NCBI GenBank assembly: GCA_030044045.1
Contig: JASHWO010000029.1
Coordinates: forward strand, 1-12,687
Direction: 5' to 3'
Source: Acidimicrobiales bacterium
GTDB lineage: Bacteria > Actinomycetota > Acidimicrobiia > Acidimicrobiales > RAAP-2
DNA: 12,687 nt
Program-made: the position numbers and the translations under genes
In this document: positions 1 to 6,625 of the stretch, one piece after another
Layout: every line of letters begins with the position of its first letter
How positions within the stretch are numbered: the first letter of the stretch is position 1
The notes under the pieces: model-generated
Seen by the model: the letters and a program-made list of their open reading frames with translations, nothing else
What the model was told of the DNA's origin: nothing
Databases searched by the model: none

Positions 1-123
1 GGCGGCTTGCGGGCCGGCAGGCGCACCCTCGCCGGCCGGATCGGCGGTGCCGGCTGCACCGGCTGCCTCACCCTCGCCGGCCGGGGCGGGCGGATCGGTC
101 GGGGCGTCCTTGGATCGGGGCAT
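1..123 (-). CDS. Partial CDS downstream of pgk, probably triosephosphate isomerase with an N-terminal extension
   Basis: An ATG at 123 opens a frame that stays open to the window edge (41 codons). The visible residues are disordered, rich in Ala, Pro and Gly, with PAGEG occurring twice; they begin MPRSKDAPTDPP. No catalytic part is visible. The call rests only on position: in actinobacteria tpiA normally follows gap and pgk on the same strand, and here the start lies 19 bp after the pgk stop. I see no good Shine-Dalgarno sequence before this ATG, so the true start may lie beyond the window, with this stretch being leader or a different gene such as secG. The reading frame is moderately secure; the TpiA identity is inference. 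Confidence 0.4.
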   Translation of the reverse strand, partial: MPRSKDAPTDPPAPAGEGEAAGAAGTADPAGEGAPAGPQAA

Positions 124-142
124 CGGCGGCAGGAGCAGAAGG

Positions 143-1342
143 TCAGGCCCGGCGGCCGGCGCCCGGGTCCGGCGCGTTGACGGCGGCCCGCAAGGCGGCC
201 AGCCCGGGGAGGTCCCCCTGCTCCACCAGCTCCAGCGACGCCCCGCCCCCGGTCGACAGGAAGCTGATCCGGCCCACCAGGCCCAGGTCCTCCAGGGCCC
301 GGGCGCTGTCGCCGCCCCCCACCACGGTGAAGGCCCGGGACCGGGCCACGGCCTGGGCCACCCGGCGGGTGCCGGCGGCGAACCGCCCGTCCTCCACCAC
401 GCCGAGCGGGCCGTTCCAGAGCACGGTGCCGGCCGAGCCCACGGCGTCGGCGATCCGCTCGGCCGTCTCCGGGCCGATGTCCAGCCCCCGCCAGCCGGCG
501 GGCAGGTCCTGGCCGAGCACCCTGGTGGCCCCCCGGCCGCCACCCGGGCCGGCCTCCGACCCGAAGGTGCCCCCGGGGGCCAGGGCCACGGTGTCCACCG
601 GCAGCAACACCGGCACCCCCGAGCCCAGCAGGCGGCGGCAGTCCTCCAGGTGGTCCGGGTCGACCAGGGAGTCCCCCACCTGGTGGCCGAGGGCGGCCAG
701 GAAGGTGAAGGCCATGGCGCCCCCCAGGGCCAGGGCGTCCACCCTGCCGGCCAGGGCCTGGAGCACCCCCAGCTTGTCGGCCACCTTGGCCCCGCCCACC
801 ACGGCCACGAACGGCCGCACCGGCTGCTCCAGCAGGCTGCTCAGCACCGTGACCTCCCGGGCCAGCCGGCGGCCGGCGGCGCTGGGAAGGAGGGCCGGCG
901 GGCCCACCACCGAGGCATGGGCCCGGTGGGCCACCCCGAACGCCTCGTTCACGTAACAGTCGAACCCCTCGACCAGGGAGGCCACGAAGGCCGGGTCGTC
1001 GGCCTTCTCCCCCGGCGAGAAGCGCAGGTTCTCCATGAGGGCCACCCCCGGGCACAGCTCGGCCAGGCGCTCCCGCACCGGGGCCATGGCCCAGCGGGGG
1101 TCGGGGGCGCCGTCGGGCCGGCCCAGGTGGCTGCAGGCCGTCACCTCGGCCCCCCGGTCGAGCAGCCACTGCAGGGTGGGCACGGCCACCCGGATGCGGA
1201 AGTCGTCGGCCACCGTGGGCCGCCCGCCGTCGCCCGGGGCCAGGGGCACGTTGAAGTCGGTGCGCACCAGCACCCGCCGCCCGGCCACGTCGGGCAGGTC
1301 CTCCAGCACGGGCAGGCCCCGGAGCAGGCCCGGGACGGTCAC
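143..1342 (-). CDS. pgk: Phosphoglycerate kinase
   Basis: A 399-residue protein of normal family length. It transfers the acyl phosphate of 1,3-bisphosphoglycerate to ADP in cytoplasmic glycolysis. Visible family motifs include RTDFNVPL (27-34), SHLGRP (71-76), ENLRF (104-108), AHRAHAS (138-144), GGAKVADK (183-190), then WNGPLGV and the C-terminal GGGDSA and STGGGASLE segments of the nucleotide-binding half. The family usually reads VNDAFG where this protein has VNEAFG, a conservative change. The start is GTG, chosen because GGAGG (1349-1353) sits six bases upstream. It lies 61 bp after gap on the same strand and is probably co-transcribed with it, as in many actinobacterial gap-pgk-tpiA operons. 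Identification is secure. Confidence 0.97.
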   Translation of the reverse strand: MTVPGLLRGLPVLEDLPDVAGRRVLVRTDFNVPLAPGDGGRPTVADDFRIRVAVPTLQWLLDRGAEVTACSHLGRPDGAPDPRWAMAPVRERLAELCPGVALMENLRFSPGEKADDPAFVASLVEGFDCYVNEAFGVAHRAHASVVGPPALLPSAAGRRLAREVTVLSSLLEQPVRPFVAVVGGAKVADKLGVLQALAGRVDALALGGAMAFTFLAALGHQVGDSLVDPDHLEDCRRLLGSGVPVLLPVDTVALAPGGTFGSEAGPGGGRGATRVLGQDLPAGWRGLDIGPETAERIADAVGSAGTVLWNGPLGVVEDGRFAAGTRRVAQAVARSRAFTVVGGGDSARALEDLGLVGRISFLSTGGGASLELVEQGDLPGLAALRAAVNAPDPGAGRRA

Positions 1343-1403
1343 GCCCGGCCTCCGCCGGCCCGGGACGCCCCCACCAGGTGCCCGCCCGCCCGGCGGCCGG
1401 TCC

Positions 1404-2444
1404 TCACCCGGCGCCCCCCACCAGGGCCACCAGGTCGACCAGCCGGTTCGAGTACCCCCACTCGTTGTCGTACCAACCGGCCACCTTGACCAGGGTGGAG
1501 GCCCCGTCGACGGGCAGGGCCATGGTGAGCCCGGCGTCGAACGTGCAGGAGGCCGGGCTGCCCACCACGTCCGTCGAGACGATGGGCTCGTCGCAGTAGT
1601 CGAGCACCCGCCCGAGCGCCGTGTCGGCGGCCGCGGCGGCGGCGAACGCCCCGTTCACCTCGGCCACGCCCACCTCGCCCCGGACCACCGCCGTGAAGTC
1701 GGTGATCGAGCCCACCGGCACCGGCACCCGCAGGGCCATGCCGTCCAGCCGCCCGGCCATGGCCGCCAGGACCAGGCCGGTGGCCCGGGCTGCCCCGGTG
1801 GAGGCCGGGACCACGTTGACCGCTGCCGCCCGGGCCCGGCGCAGGTCCCGGTGCGGCAGGTCGAGCAGGTTCTGGTCGTTGGTGTAGGCGTGGACGGTGG
1901 TCATCAGCCCGCTGACCACCCCGAAGGCATCGTCGAGCACCTTGACCATGGGGACGAAGCAGTTCGTGGTGCAGGAGGCGTTGGAGACCACCAGGTGGGC
2001 GGCCGGGTCGTAGTCCTCGTCGTTGACCCCGATGACGAAGGTGGCGTCGGCGTCGCCCGAGGGGGCAGACACCACCACGTGGGCGGCCCCGCCCTTCAGG
2101 TGGGTGGCGGCGTCGGCCCGGGCGGTGAAGCGGCCGGTGGACTCCACCACCACCTGGGCCCCCAGCTCCCCCCAGGGCAGGTGGGCCGGCTCCCGCTCGG
2201 CCAGCACCCGGATGCGCCGGCCCCCCACCACCAGGTGGTCGCCGTCCACCTCGACCGGGACGGGCAGCCGGCCCTGCGTCGAGTCGTACCGCAGCAGGTG
2301 GGCGTTGGTGGCCGCCGACGTGAGGTCGTTGACCGCCACCACCTCCACGGCCGGCTCTTGGGCGCCAGTCCCGCCGGCCAGCACCGCCCGCAAGAAGCTC
2401 CGCCCGATGCGGCCGAAGCCGTTGATGCCCACCCGCACCGTCAT
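1404..2444 (-). CDS. gap: Glyceraldehyde-3-phosphate dehydrogenase, type I
   Basis: A 346-residue protein that oxidises and phosphorylates glyceraldehyde-3-phosphate in the cytoplasm. The Rossmann start is GINGFGRIGR (6-15) and the NDL (39-41) after the second strand fits NAD use. The catalytic segment SNASCTTNC (154-162) gives Cys158, with His185 in TTVHAYTNDQ as its partner. STGAAR (215-220) has Arg where Lys is commoner. The C-terminal WYDNEWGYSNR is present. The ATG at 2444 has an AAGGAGGA ribosome binding site (complement of 2455-2462). It lies 56 bp downstream of yvcK and 61 bp upstream of pgk, all on one strand. In most actinobacteria whiA sits between yvcK and gap; here there is no room for it. 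Confidence 0.97.
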   Translation of the reverse strand: MTVRVGINGFGRIGRSFLRAVLAGGTGAQEPAVEVVAVNDLTSAATNAHLLRYDSTQGRLPVPVEVDGDHLVVGGRRIRVLAEREPAHLPWGELGAQVVVESTGRFTARADAATHLKGGAAHVVVSAPSGDADATFVIGVNDEDYDPAAHLVVSNASCTTNCFVPMVKVLDDAFGVVSGLMTTVHAYTNDQNLLDLPHRDLRRARAAAVNVVPASTGAARATGLVLAAMAGRLDGMALRVPVPVGSITDFTAVVRGEVGVAEVNGAFAAAAAADTALGRVLDYCDEPIVSTDVVGSPASCTFDAGLTMALPVDGASTLVKVAGWYDNEWGYSNRLVDLVALVGGAG

Positions 2445-2500
2445 CTACCCAAGGTCCTCCTTCGTCCCCGCTGGGTTCCCACCATCAGCCGACCGGCCGC

Positions 2501-3556
2501 TCATGCCAGCAGATCCGAGAGGGCGTCCGCCAGTCTGGCAGGGTCGTGGACCAATCCGTTGGAACCGGCCAGGGGGCGGTCGACCAGGGGCCGGTCCACC
2601 CGGCCGGCGGCCAGGCCGGCCCCCGAGTCCCACAACACCACGTCCACCTCCACCCCGTGCTCCCGCAGCGCCACCACGTGGGCGGCCACGTCGTACCCCT
2701 CGGTCTCGGGGATCTGGGGGTAGAGGTTGCACACGTAGACCTTCTGGGCGGTGGTCCGGGCCAGGGCCTCGGCCACCCCGGCCACCCCCACGGCAGCCAG
2801 GATGCTGGTGTAGAGCGACCCCGGGCCGATGACCACCTGGTCGGCGGCGAGCAGGGCCTCGGTGGCCTCCGGCGGCGGGCTGGAGCCGCCGGGGACCAGG
2901 GTGACCCGCCGGATCCGGCCGGCCGCCGACACTGCCACCTGCCCCTCCACCTCGCCCCGGTCGGCCTCGGCCTTCAGCGTCACCTTCTCGGTGGTGGCCG
3001 GCAGCACCCGCCCGGCCGCCCCCAGCAGCTCAGCGGCGGCGTCCACCCCCCGCACCAGGTCGCCGGTGGCGTCCACCAGCCCGGCCAGCACCAGGTTGCC
3101 CAGGGCGTGCCCGGCCAGGTCCGTGGCGATCTGCCCGCATGGGGCCCCAACCCCATGCTCCTCCGGTGCGTGGGGCCCCTGCCCCACGCCGGCTGTGCTG
3201 GCGATCTGCCCGCATGGGGCCCCAACCCCATGCTCCTCCGGTGCGTGGGCTTCGGACGCCCGGTGAGCGTCCGAAGTGACAAGAGCGCCGGCTGTGGCGT
3301 CCCCGAAGCGGTGCTCGAAGGCCCGGGCCAGCACCGACCGCTCGTCGGCCAGGGCCACCAGGCATTTGCGCAGGTCGCCCAGGGCCACCACGTCGAGCTG
3401 CTCCCGCAGGCGGCCGCTGGAACCGCCGTCGTCGGCCACCGACACCACGGCGGTGACCTCCCCGGCATACCGCCGGGCCGCTCGCAGGGTGACTGCCGTC
3501 CCGTGCCCGCCGCCGACAGCCACGACTCTGTAACTTGGCCCGCCCGGGCGCCCCAA
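2501..3556 (-). CDS. yvcK: YvcK/CofD-like protein (gluconeogenesis factor) with repeat-derived insertion
   Basis: Family members bind UDP-sugars and affect carbon balance and cell-envelope synthesis in Bacillus and Mycobacterium. With a TTG start at 3556 the protein has 351 residues: GGGHG (15-19), VSVADDGGSSGRLR (38-51), ALGDLRKCL (58-66), LAGHALGNL (147-155), then VIGPGSLYTSI and CNLYPQIPETEGY. Between FEHRFGD (80-86) and LAGHALGNL lies an insertion of about 58 residues, formed by two tandem copies of the palindromic repeat; as I recall the family, these segments are normally nearly adjacent. The start lies inside a third copy: GGAGGA seven bases upstream supports TTG, while GTG at 3523 (340 residues) is the main alternative but lacks a ribosome binding site. 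An ATG at 3724 would overlap rapZ by over 100 bp and is unlikely. Function secure, start uncertain. Confidence 0.9.
   Translation of the reverse strand: MGRPGGPSYRVVAVGGGHGTAVTLRAARRYAGEVTAVVSVADDGGSSGRLREQLDVVALGDLRKCLVALADERSVLARAFEHRFGDATAGALVTSDAHRASEAHAPEEHGVGAPCGQIASTAGVGQGPHAPEEHGVGAPCGQIATDLAGHALGNLVLAGLVDATGDLVRGVDAAAELLGAAGRVLPATTEKVTLKAEADRGEVEGQVAVSAAGRIRRVTLVPGGSSPPPEATEALLAADQVVIGPGSLYTSILAAVGVAGVAEALARTTAQKVYVCNLYPQIPETEGYDVAAHVVALREHGVEVDVVLWDSGAGLAAGRVDRPLVDRPLAGSNGLVHDPARLADALSDLLA
3131..3197 (-). repeat. Palindromic repeat copy R1 (inside yvcK)
   Basis: Double-hairpin unit. Hairpin B: GCATGGGG (3137-3144), six-base loop, CCCCATGC (3151-3158). Hairpin A: GCGTGGGGC (3168-3176), loop CCCT, GCCCCACGC (3181-3189). 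The linker reads TCCTCCGG, that is GGAGGA on the coding strand. Translated in the yvcK frame it gives TAGVGQGPHAPEEHG, VGAPCGQ. The stretch 3124-3174 is identical to 3199-3249, so R1 and R2 form a 75-bp (25-codon) tandem repeat. Confidence 0.9.
3206..3296 (-). repeat. Palindromic repeat copy R2 with exchanged hairpin (inside yvcK)
   Basis: Second unit of the tandem pair. Its first half, with hairpin B, matches R1 exactly, and its far end (GCCGGCTGTG) also matches R1. In between, hairpin A is replaced by an unrelated perfect stem: CTTCGGACGC (3250-3259), seven-base loop, GCGTCCGAAG (3267-3276), followed by a short unique stretch. Its peptide replaces VGQGP by ALVTSDAHRASEA. A structured module has therefore been swapped while the frame was kept. 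Confidence 0.85.
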
Positions 3557-3602
3557 CCCGGGCTCCTCCGATGCGTGGGGCCCCTGCCCCACGCCGGCCG
3601 TG
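3537..3602 (-). repeat. Palindromic repeat copy R3 (rapZ-yvcK junction)
   Basis: Hairpin B is GCCCGGG (3542-3548), eight-base loop, CCCGGGC (3557-3563). Hairpin A is GCGTGGGGC (3573-3581), CCCT, GCCCCACGC (3586-3594). It fills nearly the whole space between the rapZ stop and the conserved start of YvcK. Read in the yvcK frame it gives TAGVGQGPHASEEPG, LGRPGG, the same frame as the other copies. Confidence 0.88.
3564..3569 (-). promoter_or_regulatory. Repeat-borne ribosome binding site for yvcK
   Basis: The coding strand reads GGAGGA here, in the unpaired linker between hairpins A and B of copy R3. Seven bases downstream is TTG (3556-3554), in frame with yvcK and within the loop of hairpin B. 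This is the only strong Shine-Dalgarno/start pair near the conserved YvcK N-terminus, so it decides the start I chose. Whether it is used in the cell is inference. Confidence 0.5.
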
Positions 3603-3615
3603 CGGGCCGGGGGGG

Positions 3616-4470
3616 TCAACGGTCGACGTCCCGGTGGAAGGCGGTGGCCGGCACTCCCTGGGCGGCCATGCGCTCCCGCAGGGCCTCGGCCAGCACCACC
3701 GACCGGTGCCGCCCGCCGGTGCAACCCATGGCCACCGTCAGGTACGACTTGCCCTCCCGCACGAAGGCCGGCACCAGCATGGCCAGGAGATCCTCCACCT
3801 TGTCGAGGAAGGCCCCCGTCTCCCGCTGCCCGAGCACGTAGTCCCGCACCGGCTGGTCCAGCCCGCTCAGCGGCCGCAGGGCCTCCACCCAGTAGGGGTT
3901 CGGGAGGAACCGGCAGTCGAACACCACGTCGACGTCGAGCGGGATGCCGTGCTTGTAGCCGAACGAGACCAGCGAGGTCTGCATGTGGCCGGCCCCGGCC
4001 GCCTCCCCGAACAGCTCCAGCACCCGCTGGCGGAGCTGGTTGGTGTTGAGCTCCCCGGTGTCCACCAGCACGTCGGCCCGAGCCCGGAGCACCTCCAGCA
4101 GCCGCCGCTCGTCGGCGATCGACTCCTCCACCCCCCGGGAGGCCAGGGGGTGCCGCCGGCGGGTGCCCTCGAACCGCCGGACCAGCACCTCGTCCGGGGC
4201 GTCGAGGAACAGGACCTGCACCCGGTGGCGGGCCTGGGCCAGCGAGTCGAGCACCGGGACGACGTCCTCCACCTGCTCCCCGCCCCGGCGGCCCACCACC
4301 AGGGCCACCCGCTCGGTCTCGGAGCCGGGGCGGCCGACCAGCTCGGCCACCTTCGTGAACAGCTCCGGGGGGAGGTTGTCGATGACGAACCAGCCCAGGT
4401 CCTCCAAAGTGGCGGCGGCAGTGGAGCGGCCCGCCCCCGACATCCCGGCCACCACCAAGAACTCGCTCAT
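3616..4470 (-). CDS. rapZ: RapZ/YvcJ-family nucleotide-binding protein
   Basis: A 284-residue member of the RapZ (YvcJ, formerly UPF0042) family. In E. coli RapZ binds the small RNA GlmZ and directs its cleavage, controlling glucosamine-6-phosphate synthase; the actinobacterial role is less clear. Walker A is GMSGAGRST (9-17) with Arg where Lys is usual, a change I associate with actinobacterial members. Other motifs are DNLPPEL (31-37), VLFLDAPDEVL (86-96), RRRHPL (104-109), DVVFDCRFLPNP (181-192) and GCTGGRHRS (249-257) of the C-terminal domain. The ATG at 4470 overlaps the uvrC TGA as ATGA, implying translational coupling; an AGGTAGG upstream may be the ribosome binding site. Its body carries no repeat copy, although copies lie just before its start and just after its stop. 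Confidence 0.96.
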   Translation of the reverse strand: MSEFLVVAGMSGAGRSTAAATLEDLGWFVIDNLPPELFTKVAELVGRPGSETERVALVVGRRGGEQVEDVVPVLDSLAQARHRVQVLFLDAPDEVLVRRFEGTRRRHPLASRGVEESIADERRLLEVLRARADVLVDTGELNTNQLRQRVLELFGEAAGAGHMQTSLVSFGYKHGIPLDVDVVFDCRFLPNPYWVEALRPLSGLDQPVRDYVLGQRETGAFLDKVEDLLAMLVPAFVREGKSYLTVAMGCTGGRHRSVVLAEALRERMAAQGVPATAFHRDVDR

Positions 4471-6527
4471 GCTGTGCCTACCTGCCCGCCCGGGCGCCCC
4501 AACCCGGGCTCCTCCGAGGCGAGGGGCCCCTGCCCCTCGCCGGCCGTGGTCCCAGTCTGCCCGCCCGGGGGGCCGGCCTGCCGGCTCCGGGCGCCGCCCG
4601 GGGAGTGCAGGTGGTCGTGGACGGCCCGGGCCACGGCGTCGGGCAGCCAGGGCAGGGCCTGCAGCTCCTCCGCCGTGGCCGCCCGCAACGCCCGCACCCC
4701 GCCCACCTCCTTCAGCAGGCGGGCCCGGCGGACCGGCCCCAGCCCGGGAACGCCGTCCAGGACGCTGGCCGTCATCCGGGCCCCCCGCTGCTGGCGGTGG
4801 AAGGTGATGGCGAACCGGTGGGCCTCGTCCCGGACCCGCTGGAGCAGGTAGAGCGCCTCGGAGCCCCGGGGGATGCGCACGGGGTCGGGCCGGCCGGGCC
4901 GGTACACCTCCTCGAACTGCTTGGCCAGGGCGGCCAGCTCCACCTCCCCCTCCAGCCCGAGCCGGGCCACCACCTGCGCCACCACCCCGAGCTGGCCCTT
5001 CCCGCCGTCGATGAGCAGGAGCTGGGGCGGGTAGGCAAATCTCTTGGGCCGCCGCGCTGCGGCAGCCTCCCCGCCGGGGGCCCCGACCCCCGGCTCCTCC
5101 GGGGCGGGGGGCCCCTGCCCCACGCCGGCCGTGGTCCTGGTCCTGCGCTCCTCGAGCAGGGCGGTCAGGCGGCGGGTCAGGACCTCCTCCATGGCCGCGT
5201 AGTCGTCGTTGCCCGGGACCGTCCGGACCTTGAACTTCCGGTAGTCCGGCTTCTTCGGCAGCCCGTCCTCGAAGACCACCATGGAGCCCACGTAGTTGGT
5301 GCCCTGCAGGTGGCTCATGTCGTAGCACTCGATCCGCAGGGGGGCCTGGCGCAGGCCGAGGGCCGCCTGCAGCTCGGTCAGGGCCCGGGACCGGCTGTTG
5401 TGGTCCGAGGCCCGGCGCAGCCGGTGGCGGGCCAGATCCTCGCCGGCGTTCCGGACCACCATCTCCTGGAGGGCCCGCTTGTCCCCCCGCTTGGGCACGG
5501 TGAGCGCCACCGGCCCGCCCCGGAGGCCGGCCAGCCAGGCCGCCAGCACCCCCGCCGGCTCCGGCGCCACCGGGACCAGCAGCCGCCGGGGGACCTCGGC
5601 CCCGGGGGCGCCGTAGAGCTGCTCCACCACCCGGCCCACCAGCTCGCCCGGGGAGAGGTCCTCCACCTTGTCGGCGATGGAGCCGCTGCGCCCCACCACC
5701 CGGCCCCGCCGGACGTGGAACACCTGCACCGCCGCCTCCAGCTCGTCCTCGGCGATGCCCAGCACGTCGAAGTCCTCCGGCCGCTCGGAGACGAGCTGCT
5801 GGGTCTGGCCCGCCTTGCGGACGGACGCCAGCCGGTCCCGGAGCCGGGCCGCCCGCTCGAACGCCAGCGCCCCGGCCGCCTCGGCCATCTCCCCCTCGAG
5901 CCGGGCCACCACCGAGGCGGTGTCGCCGGCCAGGAAGCGCATGAGGTCGTCCACCAGGCTCTGGTAGCGCTCGTGGTCGACGGCGCCCACGCACGGCCCC
6001 GAGCAGCGCTCGATGTCGTAGAGCAGGCAGGGGCGTCCCAGCCGCTGGTGGCGGGCGAACTTGGCGTCGGAGCAGGTGCGCACCGGGAAGCTGCGCAGGA
6101 GCAGGTCGAGGGTCTCCCGCAATGCCCCGGCGTGGCCGTAGGGGCCGAAGTAGCGGACGCCCTTCCGCCGGCGGCCCCGGTAGACCATGGGCCGGGGCCA
6201 CTCGTCGCCCACGGTCACCGCCAGCCAGGGGTAGCCCTTGTCGTCCTTCAGCCGGACGTTGAAGCGGGGCTGGTGGGCCTGGATGAGGGAGTGCTCGAGG
6301 ATAAGCGCCTCCACCTCGGTGCCCACCACCACCCACTCCACGTGGTCGGCCTGGGCCACCATCTGGGCGGTACGCAGGGGCAGGGCCGCCGGGTCCTGCC
6401 AGTAGCTGGGCAGCCGGTGGCGGAGCGACGTGGCCTTGCCCACGTAAAGCACCCGGCCGTCGGCATCGACGAACTGGTAGGAGCCCGGGCTGTCGGGGAT
6501 CGAGCCGGTGGGGGGACGCGAGTCCAC
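4467..6527 (-). CDS. uvrC: Excinuclease ABC subunit C with repeat-derived insertion and tail
   Basis: UvrC makes both incisions around a lesion during nucleotide excision repair with UvrAB. The 686 residues show an N-terminal GIY-YIG-type nuclease domain (GSYQF 15-19, VLYVGKA 26-32), a UVR motif near 205-240 (ALAFERAARLRDRL), the RNase H-like C-terminal nuclease (RIECYDMSHLQGTNYVGS, 398-415; FAYPPQLLLIDGGKGQL, 497-513) and tandem helix-hairpin-helix motifs (VPGLGPVRRARLL, 593-605). Residues about 466-489 (TAGVGQGPPAPEEPG and following) are a palindromic-repeat insertion just before the FAYPPQ strand. The last 40 or so residues, after HDHLHS, are another repeat copy plus a decayed one. The start is GTG with no evident ribosome binding site; it is chosen because family proteins begin a few residues before IPDSPGSY. 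First gene of the uvrC-rapZ-yvcK set. Confidence 0.96.
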   Translation of the reverse strand: MDSRPPTGSIPDSPGSYQFVDADGRVLYVGKATSLRHRLPSYWQDPAALPLRTAQMVAQADHVEWVVVGTEVEALILEHSLIQAHQPRFNVRLKDDKGYPWLAVTVGDEWPRPMVYRGRRRKGVRYFGPYGHAGALRETLDLLLRSFPVRTCSDAKFARHQRLGRPCLLYDIERCSGPCVGAVDHERYQSLVDDLMRFLAGDTASVVARLEGEMAEAAGALAFERAARLRDRLASVRKAGQTQQLVSERPEDFDVLGIAEDELEAAVQVFHVRRGRVVGRSGSIADKVEDLSPGELVGRVVEQLYGAPGAEVPRRLLVPVAPEPAGVLAAWLAGLRGGPVALTVPKRGDKRALQEMVVRNAGEDLARHRLRRASDHNSRSRALTELQAALGLRQAPLRIECYDMSHLQGTNYVGSMVVFEDGLPKKPDYRKFKVRTVPGNDDYAAMEEVLTRRLTALLEERRTRTTAGVGQGPPAPEEPGVGAPGGEAAAARRPKRFAYPPQLLLIDGGKGQLGVVAQVVARLGLEGEVELAALAKQFEEVYRPGRPDPVRIPRGSEALYLLQRVRDEAHRFAITFHRQQRGARMTASVLDGVPGLGPVRRARLLKEVGGVRALRAATAEELQALPWLPDAVARAVHDHLHSPGGARSRQAGPPGGQTGTTAGEGQGPLASEEPGLGRPGGQVGTA
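4482..4548 (-). repeat. Palindromic repeat copy R4 (3' end of uvrC)
   Basis: Hairpin B: GCCCGGG (4488-4494) with CCCGGGC (4503-4509). Hairpin A: GCGAGGGGC (4519-4527), loop CCCT, GCCCCTCGC (4532-4540). Relative to R1 and R3 one stem pair is inverted (T:A to A:T), with both arms changed. Translated in the uvrC frame it gives TAGEGQGPLASEEPG, LGRPGGQ, then a few residues to the stop that overlaps the rapZ start. Confidence 0.9.
4557..4588 (-). repeat. Decayed half-copy R4b (3' end of uvrC)
   Basis: CTGCCCGCCCGGG begins exactly 75 bp after the same string in R4, the same period as R1 to R2, and the resemblance continues to GGCTCC before fading. It encodes RQAGPPGGQTGT, comparable with LGRPGGQVGT in R4. 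I read it as the remains of a tandem second unit. Confidence 0.6.
5067..5133 (-). repeat. Palindromic repeat copy R5 (inside uvrC)
   Basis: Hairpin B: GCCGGGGG (5073-5080), six-base loop, CCCCCGGC (5087-5094), with arms differing from R1 and R3 but still fully paired. Hairpin A: GCGGGGGGC (5104-5112), CCCT, GCCCCACGC (5117-5125), with one mismatched pair. Read in the uvrC frame it gives TAGVGQGPPAPEEPG, VGAPGGE, lying between the LEERRTRT segment and the FAYPPQ strand. Confidence 0.88.
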
Positions 6528-6625
6528 GATCCCATGTTCGCGTGGGCGTGGGCCCCGCCGGTACGGGCCCGGTCCGCCGGCCCGGCTGCGCTCCGGGCCG
6601 CCAGGCCCGCCGCGCTACCCGACCC

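Noticed and set aside
47..2723. Plus-strand open frames opposite pgk and gap
   Set aside because: Antisense shadows of two unmistakable enzymes. Long spurious frames are expected at this GC content.
3131..3296. CRISPR array
   Set aside because: Repeats are 75 bp apart with essentially no unique spacers, are translated in frame, and there are only two units; no cas genes are present.
3557..3724. Longer yvcK start at ATG 3724
   Set aside because: It would overlap rapZ by more than 100 bp and the added residues resemble no YvcK N-terminus; a repeat-borne TTG or the GTG at 3523 is more credible.
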